DNA from: Echinometra lucunter
Lineage: Eukaryota > Echinodermata > Echinoidea > Camarodonta > Echinometridae
Length of the DNA: 64,000 bases
Direction of reading: 5' to 3'
NCBI GenBank assembly: GCA_029962745.1
Contig: CM057154.1
Coordinates: forward strand, 33,542,424 to 33,606,423
The notes under the pieces are model-generated. The model did not search any database. It was not told the origin of the DNA and saw only the letters and a list, made by a program, of their open reading frames with translations. Positions 63,931 to 64,000 of the stretch are shown piece by piece (within the stretch, counting starts at the first letter, position 1; the number at the start of each line of letters is the position of its first letter). Position numbers and translations under genes: made by a program.

Positions 63931-64000
63931 CCCGTTAAACACCAAGCCCGAAATTAACTGGGGCTGGCATCTAAGGAAAACATGTGTTATACCAAAATCA
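63931..64000 (+). repeat. Dispersed hairpin repeat, copy 3 (cut by the window end)
   Basis: CCGTTAAACACC precedes stem AGCCC (63945-63949) and its partner GGGCT (63961-63965). GGAAAACATGTGTTATACC follows. Same family and orientation as the copies at 24605 and 58398. Confidence 0.65.

Overview
The window is animal genomic DNA of low GC content, almost all of it intron, carrying four internal exons of one protein-coding gene on the minus strand. The exons lie at 54991-55042, 33154-33670, 23656-23918 and 15661-15998, listed in transcript order from right to left. All have canonical GT/AG borders and mutually compatible phases. They join into an uninterrupted block of 1170 nt (390 codons) that both begins and ends in phase 0. 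The protein is the middle part of an AUTS2-family protein (AUTS2/FBRSL1/fibrosin), a nuclear transcriptional regulator associated with Polycomb PRC1 in mammals. The identification rests on several matches to vertebrate AUTS2 in the same order: an ASET..DLF stretch, a PTQ.LLHQ motif, an HPN.HMF plus LPPPPPLTS block, the LRQELN.RFLAS block, the GPPPYLR motif and the alternating-histidine (HX) repeat. The beginning and end of the gene lie outside the window.

The organism is most likely a marine invertebrate deuterostome such as an echinoderm. The reasons are the single AUTS2-like gene with large introns, LINE 3' ends tailed by (ATT)n, TTAA-flanked MITEs, AT-rich introns and many simple repeats. 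The species cannot be fixed from this sequence alone.

Layout. 1-15660: intron after the last exon seen, with an unassigned open frame at 430-756, a piggyBac-like MITE, a cluster of nuclear-receptor DR1 motifs beside a TATA-like sequence near 9.0-9.2 kb, a LINE 3' fragment at 10.2-10.6 kb and a MITE at 15.1 kb. 15999-23655: intron with a large foldback element and a homeodomain/forkhead/NR-motif-rich island. 23919-33153: intron with a dispersed hairpin repeat, a possible plus-strand exon, GC-richer islands and a 280-bp AT palindrome array. 33671-54990: a 21.3 kb intron with trinucleotide arrays, several GC-richer islands and a Kolobok-like MITE carrying a perfect NRF1 palindrome. 55043-64000: intron or upstream sequence with a hAT-like MITE, GC-richer islands and two more copies of the hairpin repeat.

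No rRNA, tRNA, CRISPR or bacterial-type feature was seen. The points most worth follow-up are the dispersed repeat whose terminal hairpin shows compensatory changes between copies, the paired perfect DR1 sites, the NRF1 site inside a transposon in this AUTS2-family gene, and the NAGNAG acceptor of the HX-repeat exon.
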